The notes beneath the pieces were generated by a model that did no database searches, had not been told where the DNA came from, and was given only the letters and a program-made list of their open reading frames with translations. From Ascaris suum (taxonomy: Eukaryota > Nematoda > Chromadorea > Rhabditida > Ascarididae): 64,000 nt of DNA. Every line of letters starts with the position of its first letter. The stretch's first letter is position 1. The stretch lies in the NCBI GenBank assembly GCA_013433145.1, contig CM024190.1, positions 3,410,001 through 3,474,000 of the forward strand, read 5' to 3'. Of this stretch, positions 1-11,815 are shown piece by piece. The translations under genes were made by a program, and so were the position numbers.

Positions 1-3000
1 CACGCTTTTCATGTGAGCTGCAATAAGCTGTAAAGCAAAATGCTCAATATTGCCAATCAATCTCCGTACAAAGCCTCTCTATCAGACAGAAACGAAAGTC
101 ATATCAAAAGCAAGCGACCTTTTTCGCATCCACTATATCACAGTTGGCTGCATGAAACAGAACATCACCAGAGAATGGATTCCGCACGTCGAAGGTATTC
201 TTCGATTCGGCGTCCAGCCATTTCCCTTCAAAAAAGAGCACACGAAATGAAAGGTGTACATCTCCTAATGGCTTTTTATTTCATTTCCTCCCACAGTAAT
301 TTCTAAAATTTTCGTTATCAACTCAAATACTCGTTTAAGCGTGGAAAGTTTTGACACTGTAGGGGTGGTTATTTTCGTGATGCTGTTTCTAAATCTTGCT
401 AAGCCGTTTTAAATATAGTCACTTAATCTCGCGATAAGCAAATTTGTGTATCCAATAAGATCTGAAGCTAGGGACTAGCCACATCACCGCCAATTCAAAC
501 ACATAGTAATAATTGAGCAAAAAACAGGTGCACCAGGTCACTGCAACGTTCACTAGACATTCAAGGATATGTGGCAAGTCTCACTTCCGTTTGACAAGTT
601 CCTGCTCTCCAGGATGAATTCTGCCTTCTCAGTGTCCTCGATAGAGCGAAGTAAAATGTACTCGCAGAAAAAGGCTGGCGAAAAATCACACTGTAGAGTC
701 ACTGATGGATCGACACAGACTTAGTTTCATGCGATGATATCTACCTTCTACAGGTATCACCTAATGAAGACTTTTAGTGAGACTTCAGCAACAATTTATC
801 TGGGGAAGTACTTGTCGTTAAAGCATCGCAATATCCACAAAAGGTTGACACTCATTCTTGTTCATGCCAAACTAGTGGGAGATCGCCTGGATTCTCATCC
901 ACTCTGTGCATGAGTGGGATTGGAGTGCGTAACGGAAGGCGCTAAGAAAGAGCTGCAGCCTCCGAAACGGAGAGACCCTAATTCAATACTTCGATAGTCA
1001 GGCAGGTGCAACATTGTGCATTCGATAGTGAGAAGTATGTGCAACATTCATGTACACGTAACACTTATTCGACAGTGAGGCAGGAGCACATCCGGACGGA
1101 TTGAAATAAGCTGGCCTGTAGAATCCGCAGTTTCCATAAGGCTTCCTTTTTTTCTCGTATATTACTCTAAACCCAGCGTTTCATGAATCTCCAGAATCTA
1201 TGTGGCCTCTTTTGCGTTGCTCCATGCAGAAACTAAACGCTATTTTCCAGGGCAAATTGAAAGCAAGCAGTACTTCGCGAGAAGGCGCCGCTTTCATAAC
1301 AGTGTTGCAAAAAAATGGACGATGCAGAAGTTAATGAGAATACCTCATCGAGCTCAATGTGGTCGCGCCATCAAAACGCGCCACATAAGACTAAGACTTC
1401 TTTTTCATCGATAAGGCTAAATCATTGCCGAGTATCACTTCACGAACAGGGTTGTTGTCTACGCTTCACGCCAAAAAACTTACAACAATACATCCTATTG
1501 CAAGCTCATGGTTTCCTAAGTTTCTTGGAAGATGTCTCAGTGAAATGTGCCTCCTTAGCTCTATCATACAGCTGTTTGTCTGCTCTGCTTTCTTCTCTAA
1601 AGTGTTGACAGAAATTCTTTTTCTTTACGTTCCTTTTCCGGAATCGTTGTCTCTCTTTTCCATACGTTCTTCTTCTAAATTCATGTCCCTGTTACTTAGG
1701 AAGTACACGGCTTGGTGCAATACTGTTGTGCCATTATTCTTTCTGCATTTTCTCCTTATCCCAGTTACTGGTGCTTGAAATTTTTCATCAGTTCTCATAA
1801 TGTAAGGACGCATACGTTCACAACGAGGCAATTTTGCTAGGATCTCATTATTTCTACACCTAAATTAATGAAGTCGTTGACCATTACTGAAGCTTATGAG
1901 ACGATTAGTAAATTGCACTGCTATGATTTTGGAATACAACGTGCATACCGTTGATGAGAGCCTTCGCACCTTCCGGTAGCACTGCAGTATGATATCCGTC
2001 GCAGCGACACAACGCACAAGCAACTGAATTCACCGCCCGTCCCAAGTACTGATTCTTCAACATCGTCGATGAGTTCTACAAAGTCATTCATTCATTAATC
2101 ACTTCAGTTGGTTTGAAATGCCCACAGTTGAAGAAATCAGAAAACGCTTGGCGCAAGAAACCATAGCAATAGCATATCGTGTATCCAAGAAAACATTTAT
2201 CTTCTCCGGAATTTTTTGAAATCAAAGCGTTCTGAACCGGTCAAAAAAATTGACAAGGTGTTGCCAACAAGATCAAGCTCATAACCAGCGTGAAGAAAGC
2301 ATACGGTGAACGCCTTCCATGCGAAATAAGAATTGAGCTCCCCCCTTTCCCCTTTAACAACAGTAAGGCCATCAAAAGAACTGGAGAAAGTAAATACACT
2401 TTCCCTACCAACAGCGAGTACTGCGTAACCTGTGACGGAATGCAAATAAAAATTGGTTGTTAAAAAAAGAGCAAAATCTGTCCAACGCGCGGCGACGGCT
2501 AACTGAACGCAGCAAGTGGGGAACTGCACGGCATTTGTTTTTAAGAGAGGAGAAGGAGGGAGAACGGGGGATTCCAATACTAACCAAGAGTATTGTCGTC
2601 TATTCGAATGTGTACGAGATCTTTTTGGTATGCACAAGCATTGCAATAGTATATCATTTGAAAAACTCTGCAACGACAGCTCTCCTAGGCACGTTGTAAT
2701 TCCACAAGAAAAACCGACAAGGAAATATACCGAAGCATTATTCACCTCAAACATACATGGGACGGACTCCTCCAGTTTCGACGAAAACGGATGAAGCTTT
2801 CACGAACGAGTGAAGCTTCCATCCCAGTCCCGCTCTGCCATACTATTAGACGTTCATCCTCTAAACCTCCTTCTTTTACTGCCATCTCCCTTATTCTCCC
2901 TCAAAATGGTCGAGGCGCAAACGCTGTAGGTGAGAATTAATAAAGGCCAGTATGCTCACATTTTCCGGCTTTGAGTGCGTTCTAGAGCTAGTTTCCTGTT

Positions 3001-3263
3001 AGACGTCCCAATGCCTAATTTCCGGTTACGATGTACCCGGTTCCTTTCTGCCCTAATGCAAGCGCTGTTGGTCAACCCACATATGGAACGCTTAAAATGG
3101 GATGTTCTGGTGGCCACGACCGAAACAACATTTAACTTGGATTCCTAAGATTTTCTGCCTTTATTCAGCCACAACATCAAACATGAGATAACCTGTCCTT
3201 TCACTAAATTTCAAGAGCAAAATAAATACGGTGTTTGCGTCGTTTGTCCCACCTCATTTTCCT
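1..3263. other. No supportable gene apart from a weak exon at 585-690
   Basis: Mixed-composition intergenic DNA. The longest frame (minus 2754-2197, 185 codons) starts at a plain ATG but shows no motif, splice site or homology I recognise; the plus strand is also open over part of it. Confidence 0.5.
585..690 (-). CDS. Possible internal exon, unknown protein
   Basis: Between acceptor gactctacag and donor GGAA|gtgaga one frame reads CDFSPAFFCEYILLRSIEDT, then EKAEFILESRNLSNG. It stays open beyond both sites: TAA about 45 nt upstream, TAG about 35 nt downstream. No neighbouring exon found; it could be chance. Confidence 0.18.
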
Positions 3264-3347
3264 CAACTTTCTTTATATCGACCTTAAACCCCTTAGACTC
3301 CTAAGCAACTTTCTTTATATCGACCTTAAACCCCTTAGACTCCTATG
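3264..3347. repeat. 42-bp tandem duplication
   Basis: Two nearly identical head-to-tail copies of a 42-bp unit starting caactttctttatatcgacc (3264 and 3306). Confidence 0.9.
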
Positions 3348-3756
3348 CAGCTGCAGAAACCATCGAAGCTACCTAACGGTCCCCTCCTAATTAAATCCAT
3401 GAGTTTCATAAATCAGATCGCTTTACTGGGACAGGGGGAAAGGAGTGGGGGTAGAGCAAAGTAGAAGGAGTGGAGTGGGGGTCGGCAAAATACGTGGCAT
3501 AATTGGCGTAAATCACACCATAAATAAAAAATAGCTGAGGCGATACTACAAACACTTCCATAAAATAAGAAAAAAACAACGGCAAAGAAGAATCCGCTTT
3601 AGCAAGAAATGACTCACGGGGCAATTTTTATGGACGAATTTAGCGTTAATCTATCACAGACATCTGGCTGATGAAACCGATTCATTGGGGTTGTAAATTA
3701 TAATGCAGGTTTAAGTGTTCTAACCTATCAACAACTGATCATTTTTGCTTAATTTT

Positions 3757-5101
3757 CATTTCGCAAGCAAAATAAACAACACTCAAAACATAAAACCAAA
3801 AAAAGAAGAGCTCAAGTACGCAACCACAACGATCAAAAAGTCGGCGTCTACTAAATATTAAGTCATAGACTCTCTCGGTGTCGAAATGACGCTATGCACA
3901 TCAGTGGGGAAGTTTAGTGCATACTTTGACGGCCCGTATGGGATAGGGATTATAAACTGAAATTCAAGGTTGGGACTCGCGGAAACAATGAACTCGTGAC
4001 AAATTAGGCCGATTAAAATAAGAGAATACTGAATGAAATATGAATAATAATTTCTCATTTCAAATGCACCATTGAGTGTTTGACATTCAAGCATTGCGCA
4101 TTATTGCGTTGATGGTGGGCTTACTCGGCAAGGCTAGGGCTTCCTCCACTTGAAGACTTCGTTTGTTTTCAAGTACAAGTTTTCAAAAATGACATAAATC
4201 CAGCAACCGGAATGGGAATGTATTCGGCGTCATGAAGGAAGCAACTCTGACAAAAGCATCGAGCAGCATGTTTGCTACTGCTTCCTTTAAGTCTAGTGGT
4301 CGACACCCACTGGAACTCTGGCGACCTATTTTGAAATGAGAGTCGTCTTCCATACAGCTTCCTTGAAAGATTACAAGCTAACGGGACGATGAAAATGCTC
4401 TAAGTCAGCATTCAACGCAAACCGTCGTGTTGTGATGGTTCTGCAGTGGAATTGTCGATAGGCGCTACTGTTACTGAGGAAATCTGTGAAGAAGAAGGGC
4501 ATTCTGGACAGATCATTAAAGATAAAGCTCCTAACCAATTTCGATACAAACAATGGGGCAACTACCACGCTCACAAAGTCGAGAAAATGCAGTATCCAGC
4601 TGCATAAACATCCGAAAATACATTGTTGCTGCAAAGCGTCAGCGCGCGCGAGGATAAGCCGATTCGAACTGAGTGGCAGCAATCAGCGCAAGAAATCAAC
4701 GGCAGCTGACTGTGCAAAAAGCAGCTTCGCATGCGTTATGATGGCGTTCCCTAGGAGCTAGAGCAGGAGCTGCTGAGATTTCGCACGTCAACTTTCGTAT
4801 GGAAACCGACAATTATTTACATTTATTGAAGTTGATCACCAGCTCATGGCTTCCAATTATTTCCGCGAGTATCAATTTTGAATTCCCTTCTCTTTTCTGG
4901 CCGTCAAAGTATGCACTAAACTTCTTCGTCTCAGTGCATAGTGTCTTCGCTTTTATTAGTTGCCTAAGCATTGCGATGTTGTGAAAAGTCGTCAGTTTTT
5001 TTGTAACTGACGCCGACTTTTCGATCATAGTAATCCCTTATTTAACTTCTTTCTTTACTTGGTTTTATTTTTGAGCGCTGTTTATTTTGCTTGCGAAATA
5101 A
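3757..5101. mobile_element. Palindromic repeat element with arms of about 260 bp (non-autonomous DNA-transposon-like)
   Basis: The arms 3757-4010 and about 4830-5101 are diverged inverted copies. The outer ends share tcgcaagcaaaataaaca (left) against its reverse complement (right). Inside, aaaagtcggcgtc and gaagtttagtgcatactttg recur in mirror order. Both arms read PSKYALNF...VHSV outward-in. The loop of about 800 bp has no recognisable transposase. A long-TIR foldback element, or two inverted insertions of one family, would explain it. Target-site duplications were not identified. Confidence 0.65.
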
Positions 5102-5254
5102 CATGTTTACAGCAACATCACGAAACTGTTGAGGACGTTAAGCAACAGATCCTCTTTGTGCTTTGAATGCCAAAGTGAGCCATTTACTATCGAGCCTATC
5201 ATCGCTCAGACTTGTTGTCTGTCAACGACCGTGAATGAGAAAACTTCAAAAATT

Positions 5255-5256
<2 letters not shown>

Positions 5257-5332
<76 letters not shown>
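5257..5332. repeat. (AT)n microsatellite
   Basis: About 76 bp of uninterrupted AT dinucleotide; lies left of the chemoreceptor exon relic. Confidence 0.97.
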
Positions 5333-5335
<3 letters not shown>

Positions 5336-5491
5336 CAGTTCGTTCACTTGCATGTTTATATATATTTATAAGTCGCTATTTATTGATAGAGTGGTCTTTA
5401 TTGAATGTGTGTACATATGGAACAGAGTAGATACTACCAGAAAAAGTTATCCATATCAAGTTGACACGTGCAGGTGATCCGATATTGATGA

Positions 5492-5684
5492 AGAATTACC
5501 GGAATTTAGTCACTTGAGAATATTCTAATGTTCTTCTGCGCACTCACTTGCCTCTGCGGTGTAATCATCGTTCCTTCAGTGTCGCCAATCTCGCATTATC
5601 ATCAGTTTTTCTTTGTGAAAAAAAAGCTGCCGTTAAGCTGCTCACTTCAGTTTATTATTTCACGCCACCAATTCAGGTGAGTTA
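5492..5684 (+). pseudogene. Degenerate copy of chemoreceptor exon 5
   Basis: The last 55-60 bases before a gtgagttaa donor are roughly 80% identical to the end of exon 5 of the receptor gene at 6426-10270, but on the opposite strand. They read AVKLLTSVYYFTPPIQ, against VSQLLLRIYYLTPPIQ in the intact gene. Further upstream the similarity continues weakly (GAGAAT at 5513 and CGGTGTAATC around 5560 match the ENL and NRVI codons) but only with a frame change, and the continuous frame meets a TGA just before 5515. No other exons of the copy are recognisable: an (AT)n tract starts 12 nt past the donor. This looks like a dead fragment of an inverted gene duplicate. Confidence 0.7.
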
Positions 5685-5692
5685 AGTAACAC

Positions 5693-5835
<143 letters not shown>

Positions 5836-6363
5836 GTAACTGGTGGTCTTTTTCAGCACTTTGTTAAAATTTTCCGATGAAATGTTAAGTGTGAGTTTTC
5901 TTTTTTATACGTACTAAGTTTTGTTTGTGTGTGTTCTTCAGCTACTTTAGATTGAAGGACGGCAAAAGTCAGCGCCATGAAATCAGGCGACTACGATGAA
6001 CCCATGAACGCGTTCTAAATCCAATTTCAATTCTGCCGATCGTGTTCATGCATTTAGCTTGTAGATGACGTCAAATTCGCGAGTAGGTTTTGTCTACTTT
6101 CAGTGAACGTAAACTATCAGTATGGTTCAGTTCCTTTCGCCCTTGTATAGAAAGAGTGCTGTCAAACTGAGGATTAAATCGTGCATTATAGCGATCTGTG
6201 AATTTTTATGGAGTAATGCAACACATGAGTGGGTGTCATGCCGTCATTTTTGGATATGCTAGAAAACAATACACTGAAACAACAGTGATGTCGCCACATA
6301 AGAAGATATCAAAAGAACATTCGCTTACAAATATATCCGCAACTTGCAAAACAAATTGTGCGT

Positions 6364-6369
6364 TTTATT
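6364..6369 (-). promoter_or_regulatory. Polyadenylation signal AATAAA of the chemoreceptor gene
   Basis: AATAAA on the minus strand lies about 57 nt past the chemoreceptor stop codon (TGA, 6428-6426). It fits a short nematode 3' UTR and is the first canonical hexamer downstream. Confidence 0.5.
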
Positions 6370-6425
6370 ATCGATTGTTACTGCAATGTAAAAGATGAAA
6401 ATAATTCGACAGGGAATTGTGATTT

Positions 6426-9400
6426 TCAATTCCATGCTTTATTATAGCCACTAAAATAGATTCGACGTTCTTCTTCGGCGGTCATACGACGGGGAATTCG
6501 TTTCGTTGAATTATACGGTTCCACAGTGCAACTGAAAACATTTTCATGGCAATGGAGCAAACGAATGAATTCGGAGCGAAGTTTTCGTGAAGCATGAAAT
6601 GTGACGATCGTCATCAATGCTGCCTGAAAATAAAACTATTGCAGATCATTCATAATACATCCGCTAACGATCTCTTAATCTTGCCCTATGCATTAAGAAG
6701 GACCGTCATCAACGATTCGGATAAGCTTGAAAAGCATAGACATAGATATGTTGCCGCAAATCTTGTCTTATTTTGTCCTATAAATAATCTAATGAACGTT
6801 TGGTTGTTTTTAACGAAATCACCTATAATCGATGAAAATGATCGCTCAATCATCAACGAAAGAGGAATTTTAAAATATGAAGAATTTCCTCTTTTTTTTT
6901 CCTTGAAACAAATGAATACCAATAACGAACAGTTAAAAAATAAATAAATAATAAAGCTTTCAAGTGTTAATTATAGTAAGTGTCCTCAGTTCCTAGAATG
7001 TTTTCAGTTTCAGATATAAGCGTCTAAAGTCTGCAAGCGAAATCCAAAACATACGAGAAGATTATTTGTTGAGAGTCCTCAAAAAAGGCGGTCTTTCCAA
7101 TCAGGGCAATGCAGATTTTTTTCTGTTGATTAACTCACCTGAATCGGTGGTGTGAGATAATAAATTCGAAGGAGCAGCTGAGAGACAGCTTTATCCTTAA
7201 ATAATAATCTCACGGCAATGCAGGCGGTGGCAAGAAGTGCTGACGCCGAAATAACAAAGATTACACGGTTCAGCATATAAGCGCAACGTAGATTCTCGGA
7301 AAGCTGGTAGCGTTCCGTTAAAGAGTGGCCATCCCCTGCATATAGTCGACGCAGTCCTCTCTCATATCCTGATCTGGCGATAATTGGCAGAAGGCAGAAG
7401 ATCTGTGAAAGAAATTATTCTCTGTGAAAACGGGCGCAAAATAAAGATCAGGATGATATAAGAGCAACAAGGTCTTACGCGGAACCTTGCAGTGAACTCA
7501 TTTGCAGCAGTACTGAAGAATACGTGAGATCAAGATCTGCACACATATTTACTGACTATAAATTCACAACGGTCAGATCGATAGGGTTCCACTGTTTATT
7601 AAATGAATTTCCTCAGTAATGACCAGCACTAGTTAGATTCTTTCATAACAGAGTAACATTGAGTATCCTTATAGAGTGAATCAGAAATGAGAGGAGAGGC
7701 ATTTTATACATTCGGCTGTTTTTCGTGACTTCTTTCAATGACCAATGCAAATTTTCTAGGAGATTTCCATGCATTCCCCGCGGAATGCATGGAAACTTCC
7801 CTGCGGTTGCTTGCTAGGTTCCTCAAAAACTGCTCCATGTTAGATAAATCTAAAGCTAATAAACTCGTAAGTATAAACTCAATTCTCATATCTTTGAGTG
7901 CTCTAACATCGAGAAATTTTGCGGTTGGGTGTACTGAACGACTGTTCACATGATGTGTTTTAAATAAACATTCAAATTACTATTAACTCGTTCTAAAAAT
8001 CGATGATTCGTTAAAATATAGTTTGTCTATGAATTAATACACAAAAGTTTTACAAGTAAAGCGATGAGATAGAAAGCGCAGACGACTACGAGAAGAGTGA
8101 TTATAGTGAAATATCCTTTGTGATAGCTGAATATTAGTGCACCACAGAGTGTCCACTGAAATAACGAACAACACTAATTAAGGTTTCAATTTCCACCGCT
8201 TCAGAAACTATCAGCAGTAACATTTCCCATCCAATTTCACATCGGTAATTTAATGGTGTCTGAAAGCGGGTACTGAAATTGTCTGTTTTTTTTTATTATG
8301 TAGTTTAAATTGCACATTTATAGGCCAAACCCAATTATCATTCTCTCGTTTCAAGCACTACATGCATGAGGAGGAGATTATACGTTCATGCATATTTCTT
8401 ACTCTTATCACGATTCGATTAGTTAAAATTAACGAAGCAGAAAGTGAGCGATCTACGAAAGTTTTTTTCATCGCTGAGATGCTGTTCTTCATCCCCATCA
8501 CAAAGAATTGCTTCCAAACAATAAACTAGAAAGGTAAATCACAAAGAATTTTAAACCAAACAATAAACTAGAAAGGTAAATGAACGTTATCACAAAAGAA
8601 TTTACGTGTAGAAAAGAAAGTGCAAAACCGAGATAAGGAAATCGCGCAGAAAATTTCTCATAAAAACATGACATAACAGACGCCGCAACACGTTCGATGA
8701 CCAGTGGAATGAGATTGAACGCCATCGCACAAATACCTGTAGAAAATGGGCTAGAAGACTTTCAACCTAAAAACCAACGGCAGACTTCAACTGTCTCTCT
8801 GAAGTGTCACGAATGTATTTTAAAAAATTATCTAGCGTTGGAACTTTCTGCAGAAGAAATTTCACTTATCGAAATAAGTGAAAATTTTAGTGGTGTATAG
8901 AAAGAGTTACAGCAGTCGAATTAAACTTGGAAAAGAGGTAAACATGAAAGATGAGCATATTGGTATAAACGAAAAATACATTCCGTCTACATGAAAGGCA
9001 TAAATGGAAACGTTACACGCTGCAAAGATTGTGCCACCTTAAGCAGGTATGAAAAATTAAGCATATTTTATTACATAAATTGCCATCTCGAGAACATAAT
9101 ATTCATTTTGCCCTAATGGCTCAATGGTGGTAGTGAATACTAGAGGATTATGAAGTATAGGTTTGTCTCTTAGTTTCGAGAAGCATAGGGTTAACAATTT
9201 GAGGCACAGAATCGCGGAAATTCATTGCTTACCTAGATCACTGATTTTATCGGCCCAATAATAAACAGCTGTCCTGATCTGCACTTTGACGCCCGCTCCC
9301 ATAAATAACATAACGGTTCGACTGACCAACGCGACAAACAGTGAAGCAGCAATATTCAGCAGCAATACCGTAAGGTTAGGATGGAATATCTGTAACATCG

Positions 9401-10270
9401 GTGCCATAGTCGCGTTTATATTTCGATTCAAATCATCAAGAAATGACCAACTAAATATTGGAATCGACGCAGTAACCGAACTTAATCAAGTCTTATATTA
9501 GCTATGCAATCAGAATCAATCAAAAATGACTGCGTCTGAATCGAAATCCGGAGTCAGCATTGGGAACCGCCAGAGTCAGCTCGTCACTCCATTTTGCCTG
9601 AGTTCGTCATGGCTCAATCTAAAGTTCCCTATCAGCAGCGTCTGCAAATTGCACTTCTGCAACGCGTATTTCTAGATCATTCTTTGCCTTAAAAATTCTG
9701 CTGAATGTGCCGTCACTTAACTGCCTTTCATCAGCGCCAATAACCACAATCCACAATCGTTCTTGTCTTCAGTGCCGTTCATAAACATCGCAACGAGTCG
9801 AATTATCCAATGGAGCTGTTAATTTAGCCCGTGAGAATGGGTTTCCACGGTGGATTTGCAGCGCTTCTTTACTTCTTATTCTTATATGATTCTTATATAA
9901 TTATACAACTATTCTTATATAATTCTTATTATCATTCATATAATTGTGTCAAAATATTTCCCATCCTAGGCAAGTTTGACCAGACCCAGCTGTCACAGCA
10001 ACATAAATTACATTTAAAGAAATTCATCGGTAAGTCAGCCTTTTGGAATATATACTGCGACCGTTCATCAAATGAAGAGAAGATAATCGTACTTACTCTT
10101 TTGCGAGCCACGACGATCGTGAAGGAAAAGAGGAATAGATAGGAGAGCAAATAAACAGCGAGCTCGAAATAGGCAAAGTAGGAAACAAAATTTTCCATTG
10201 TGCTATATGTGATGGTAGCATTTGTTCGCAAATGCGCTTTCGACGACAATAAAAATTCGTTGGAGTTCAT
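6426..10270 (-). CDS. Seven-transmembrane chemoreceptor, Sra superfamily (Sre/Srab-like), six exons, complete
   Basis: Exons, in transcript order, are 10270-10097, 9389-9233, 8736-8543, 8155-8054, 7402-7139 and 6623-6426. All introns are GT-AG, phases match at every junction (0,1,0,0,0), and 1089 nt gives 362 residues plus stop. The N-terminus has an NAT glycosylation sequon before TM1 (near YFELAVYLLSYLFLFSFTIV). Exon 2 opens with FHPNLTVLLL and carries TM2. Exon 3 has the family signature VIERVAAS...CFYEK after TM3, then TM4. Exon 4 is TM5. Exon 5 holds the third cytoplasmic loop motif SLTERYQLSENLR and TM6, and TM7 spans the exon 5/6 junction, followed by HASRKLRSEF and a charged tail. By family these are G-protein-coupled receptors of nematode sensory neurons, probably on ciliated endings; the ligand is unknown. 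The start is the first ATG in exon 1 after in-frame upstream sequence without one; a Met 24 codons later is an alternative. Sre versus Srab is undecided. Confidence 0.88.
7764..7795. other. Perfect 14-bp stem-loop in chemoreceptor intron 4
   Basis: tttccatgcattcc, a four-base loop ccgc, then ggaatgcatggaaa. The stem is perfect and strongly folding, lying inside the intron between exons 4 and 5 of the receptor gene. Too short for a pre-miRNA; function unknown. Confidence 0.8.
8497..8579. repeat. 41-bp tandem duplication over the exon 3 splice donor
   Basis: Two copies of a 41-bp unit, differing at a few bases, cover the end of chemoreceptor exon 3 and its donor. Each copy has a CTTT|gtgat donor (exon ends at 8543 or 8502). 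The upstream donor keeps the phase needed by exon 4. The downstream one adds 41 nt and shifts the frame. The peptide YLSSLLFG therefore reads twice in the extended frame. Confidence 0.85.
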
Positions 10271-11695
10271 ACTGCTTCTAAAAGAAGAGTTATTTTCATT
10301 CAGAGAAGTATTCCACAAAGCGGAAGTGACGAACTCCGCTTATTCATCAAGAAAAGAGGGTTAACAGCTTTGAGAAGAGCGAAAATCCGAAAAATGAAAT
10401 AGAAGTTGATAACGAGATGTTGGGTACAGTAAACAAGTACTGGAAACAAGCGCACTATGCAGAGAGTGAATTTTGCCTCAGCATGGATGCTAGGTTGAGA
10501 GGAATTTCTCTGGATGGCCATTAGTAACGTCGCAATTTCGAAAAGAGATGAATGATATAGAGAAAGATACTGGAGAGAGCATGGAATTCTTTGGAAAAAA
10601 GGCACTGAGAATGAGAGAGGGAAAAACGAGGAGGGGAAAGCTGTTCTAATGATATTAATTATGGGATAAATTCTTGACGGGATCATCAATCGGAAATGGG
10701 AGGGAATCTATCCTTCTCCCCCTCAACCTTTTAAAACACTTCTCAAGACATTAACGTGGTAGATAATGTCGGCACTTCGTTAAACTTTGAGAGAATACGA
10801 AGAAAAAAAAAGGAGAAGCCCTCAGTCCTAGTATGCTATCGACGTGTTGCGAATTCAGAATATTTCATTATTCTCTTATTATATGACTACCAGGGAGAAC
10901 TCAAAAATAGATCACAAAGAATGAGATCGAATCGAGAGGATTCCGCTTTCTTCTCCTCTATTAACTAGCTCAAGACAACTTCAGAGAGTATTTTTGGCAA
11001 ATACAGTAAAAAAATATCAAAAATCAAATTTTTGATTTATAGTCTTGTATGAGTGCTCATTTCAACAGCGAAAGTAGCTTCATTGTCGGTAGTATCTGAA
11101 AGGGAAAGAACAGATGTGAACTATGCTGAAATATGCAAAAAATATATCGATATATAAGGGTAGTTTTCCAAATTCAACAGAGTGCTACTAACGATCAAAT
11201 ATCGCTTATTGAATGATGCAACAATTTTAAATAATCGAATTGAGATTCGAAAATTTAGAGGGGAATATTCATAACTATGTTACTCTTAATAAATGTTTGA
11301 TATTTATGAACGAATACACTAGTGCAATAACTACTTATGCGTTATGAGATATAATTTCGAATTTATAAAATGCTCTTGAAAAGGAGAAATTTTCTCTCAA
11401 TCATTAAATTTTTACTAAACAATTCGTAGCACTGAAAAATTTCGTTGAAATTAAAAAATATTTTATAATTTGAAATCTTGAAGCATAATATAATGATATA
11501 TGTTTTGCATATAATATTACATACAAATAATATAATGATATGAAATGAAATTATGAATATGATCTAGAAAAATGACTACACAAAATATTTCATTGGAAAC
11601 AATATTGAAACGTTGAAAATGACTCTAATATTGCAAATGGAATTTTCAATTGCAGACTCCTATCGACATTCGAACGTTCAACACATTAAACTTTA

Positions 11696-11815
11696 TTTAT
11701 TATTTTGCATAAACTGATTAGATATTACTTACTTTATATATTATTTTGCATAAACTGATTAGATATTACTTACTTTATATATTATTTTGCATAAACTGAT
11801 TAGATATTACTTTAA
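11696..11815. repeat. 41-bp tandem repeat, about three copies
   Basis: Unit containing attttgcataaactgatt; copies start near 11701, 11742 and 11783 and are almost identical, so the expansion is recent. Confidence 0.92.

Noticed and set aside
2197..2754. Longest single frame (185 codons, minus)
   Set aside because: No motif, splice support or family resemblance; the other strand is also partly open. Likely chance.
5129..5477. ORFs with IYIYIY runs
   Set aside because: Translation of the (AT)n microsatellite.
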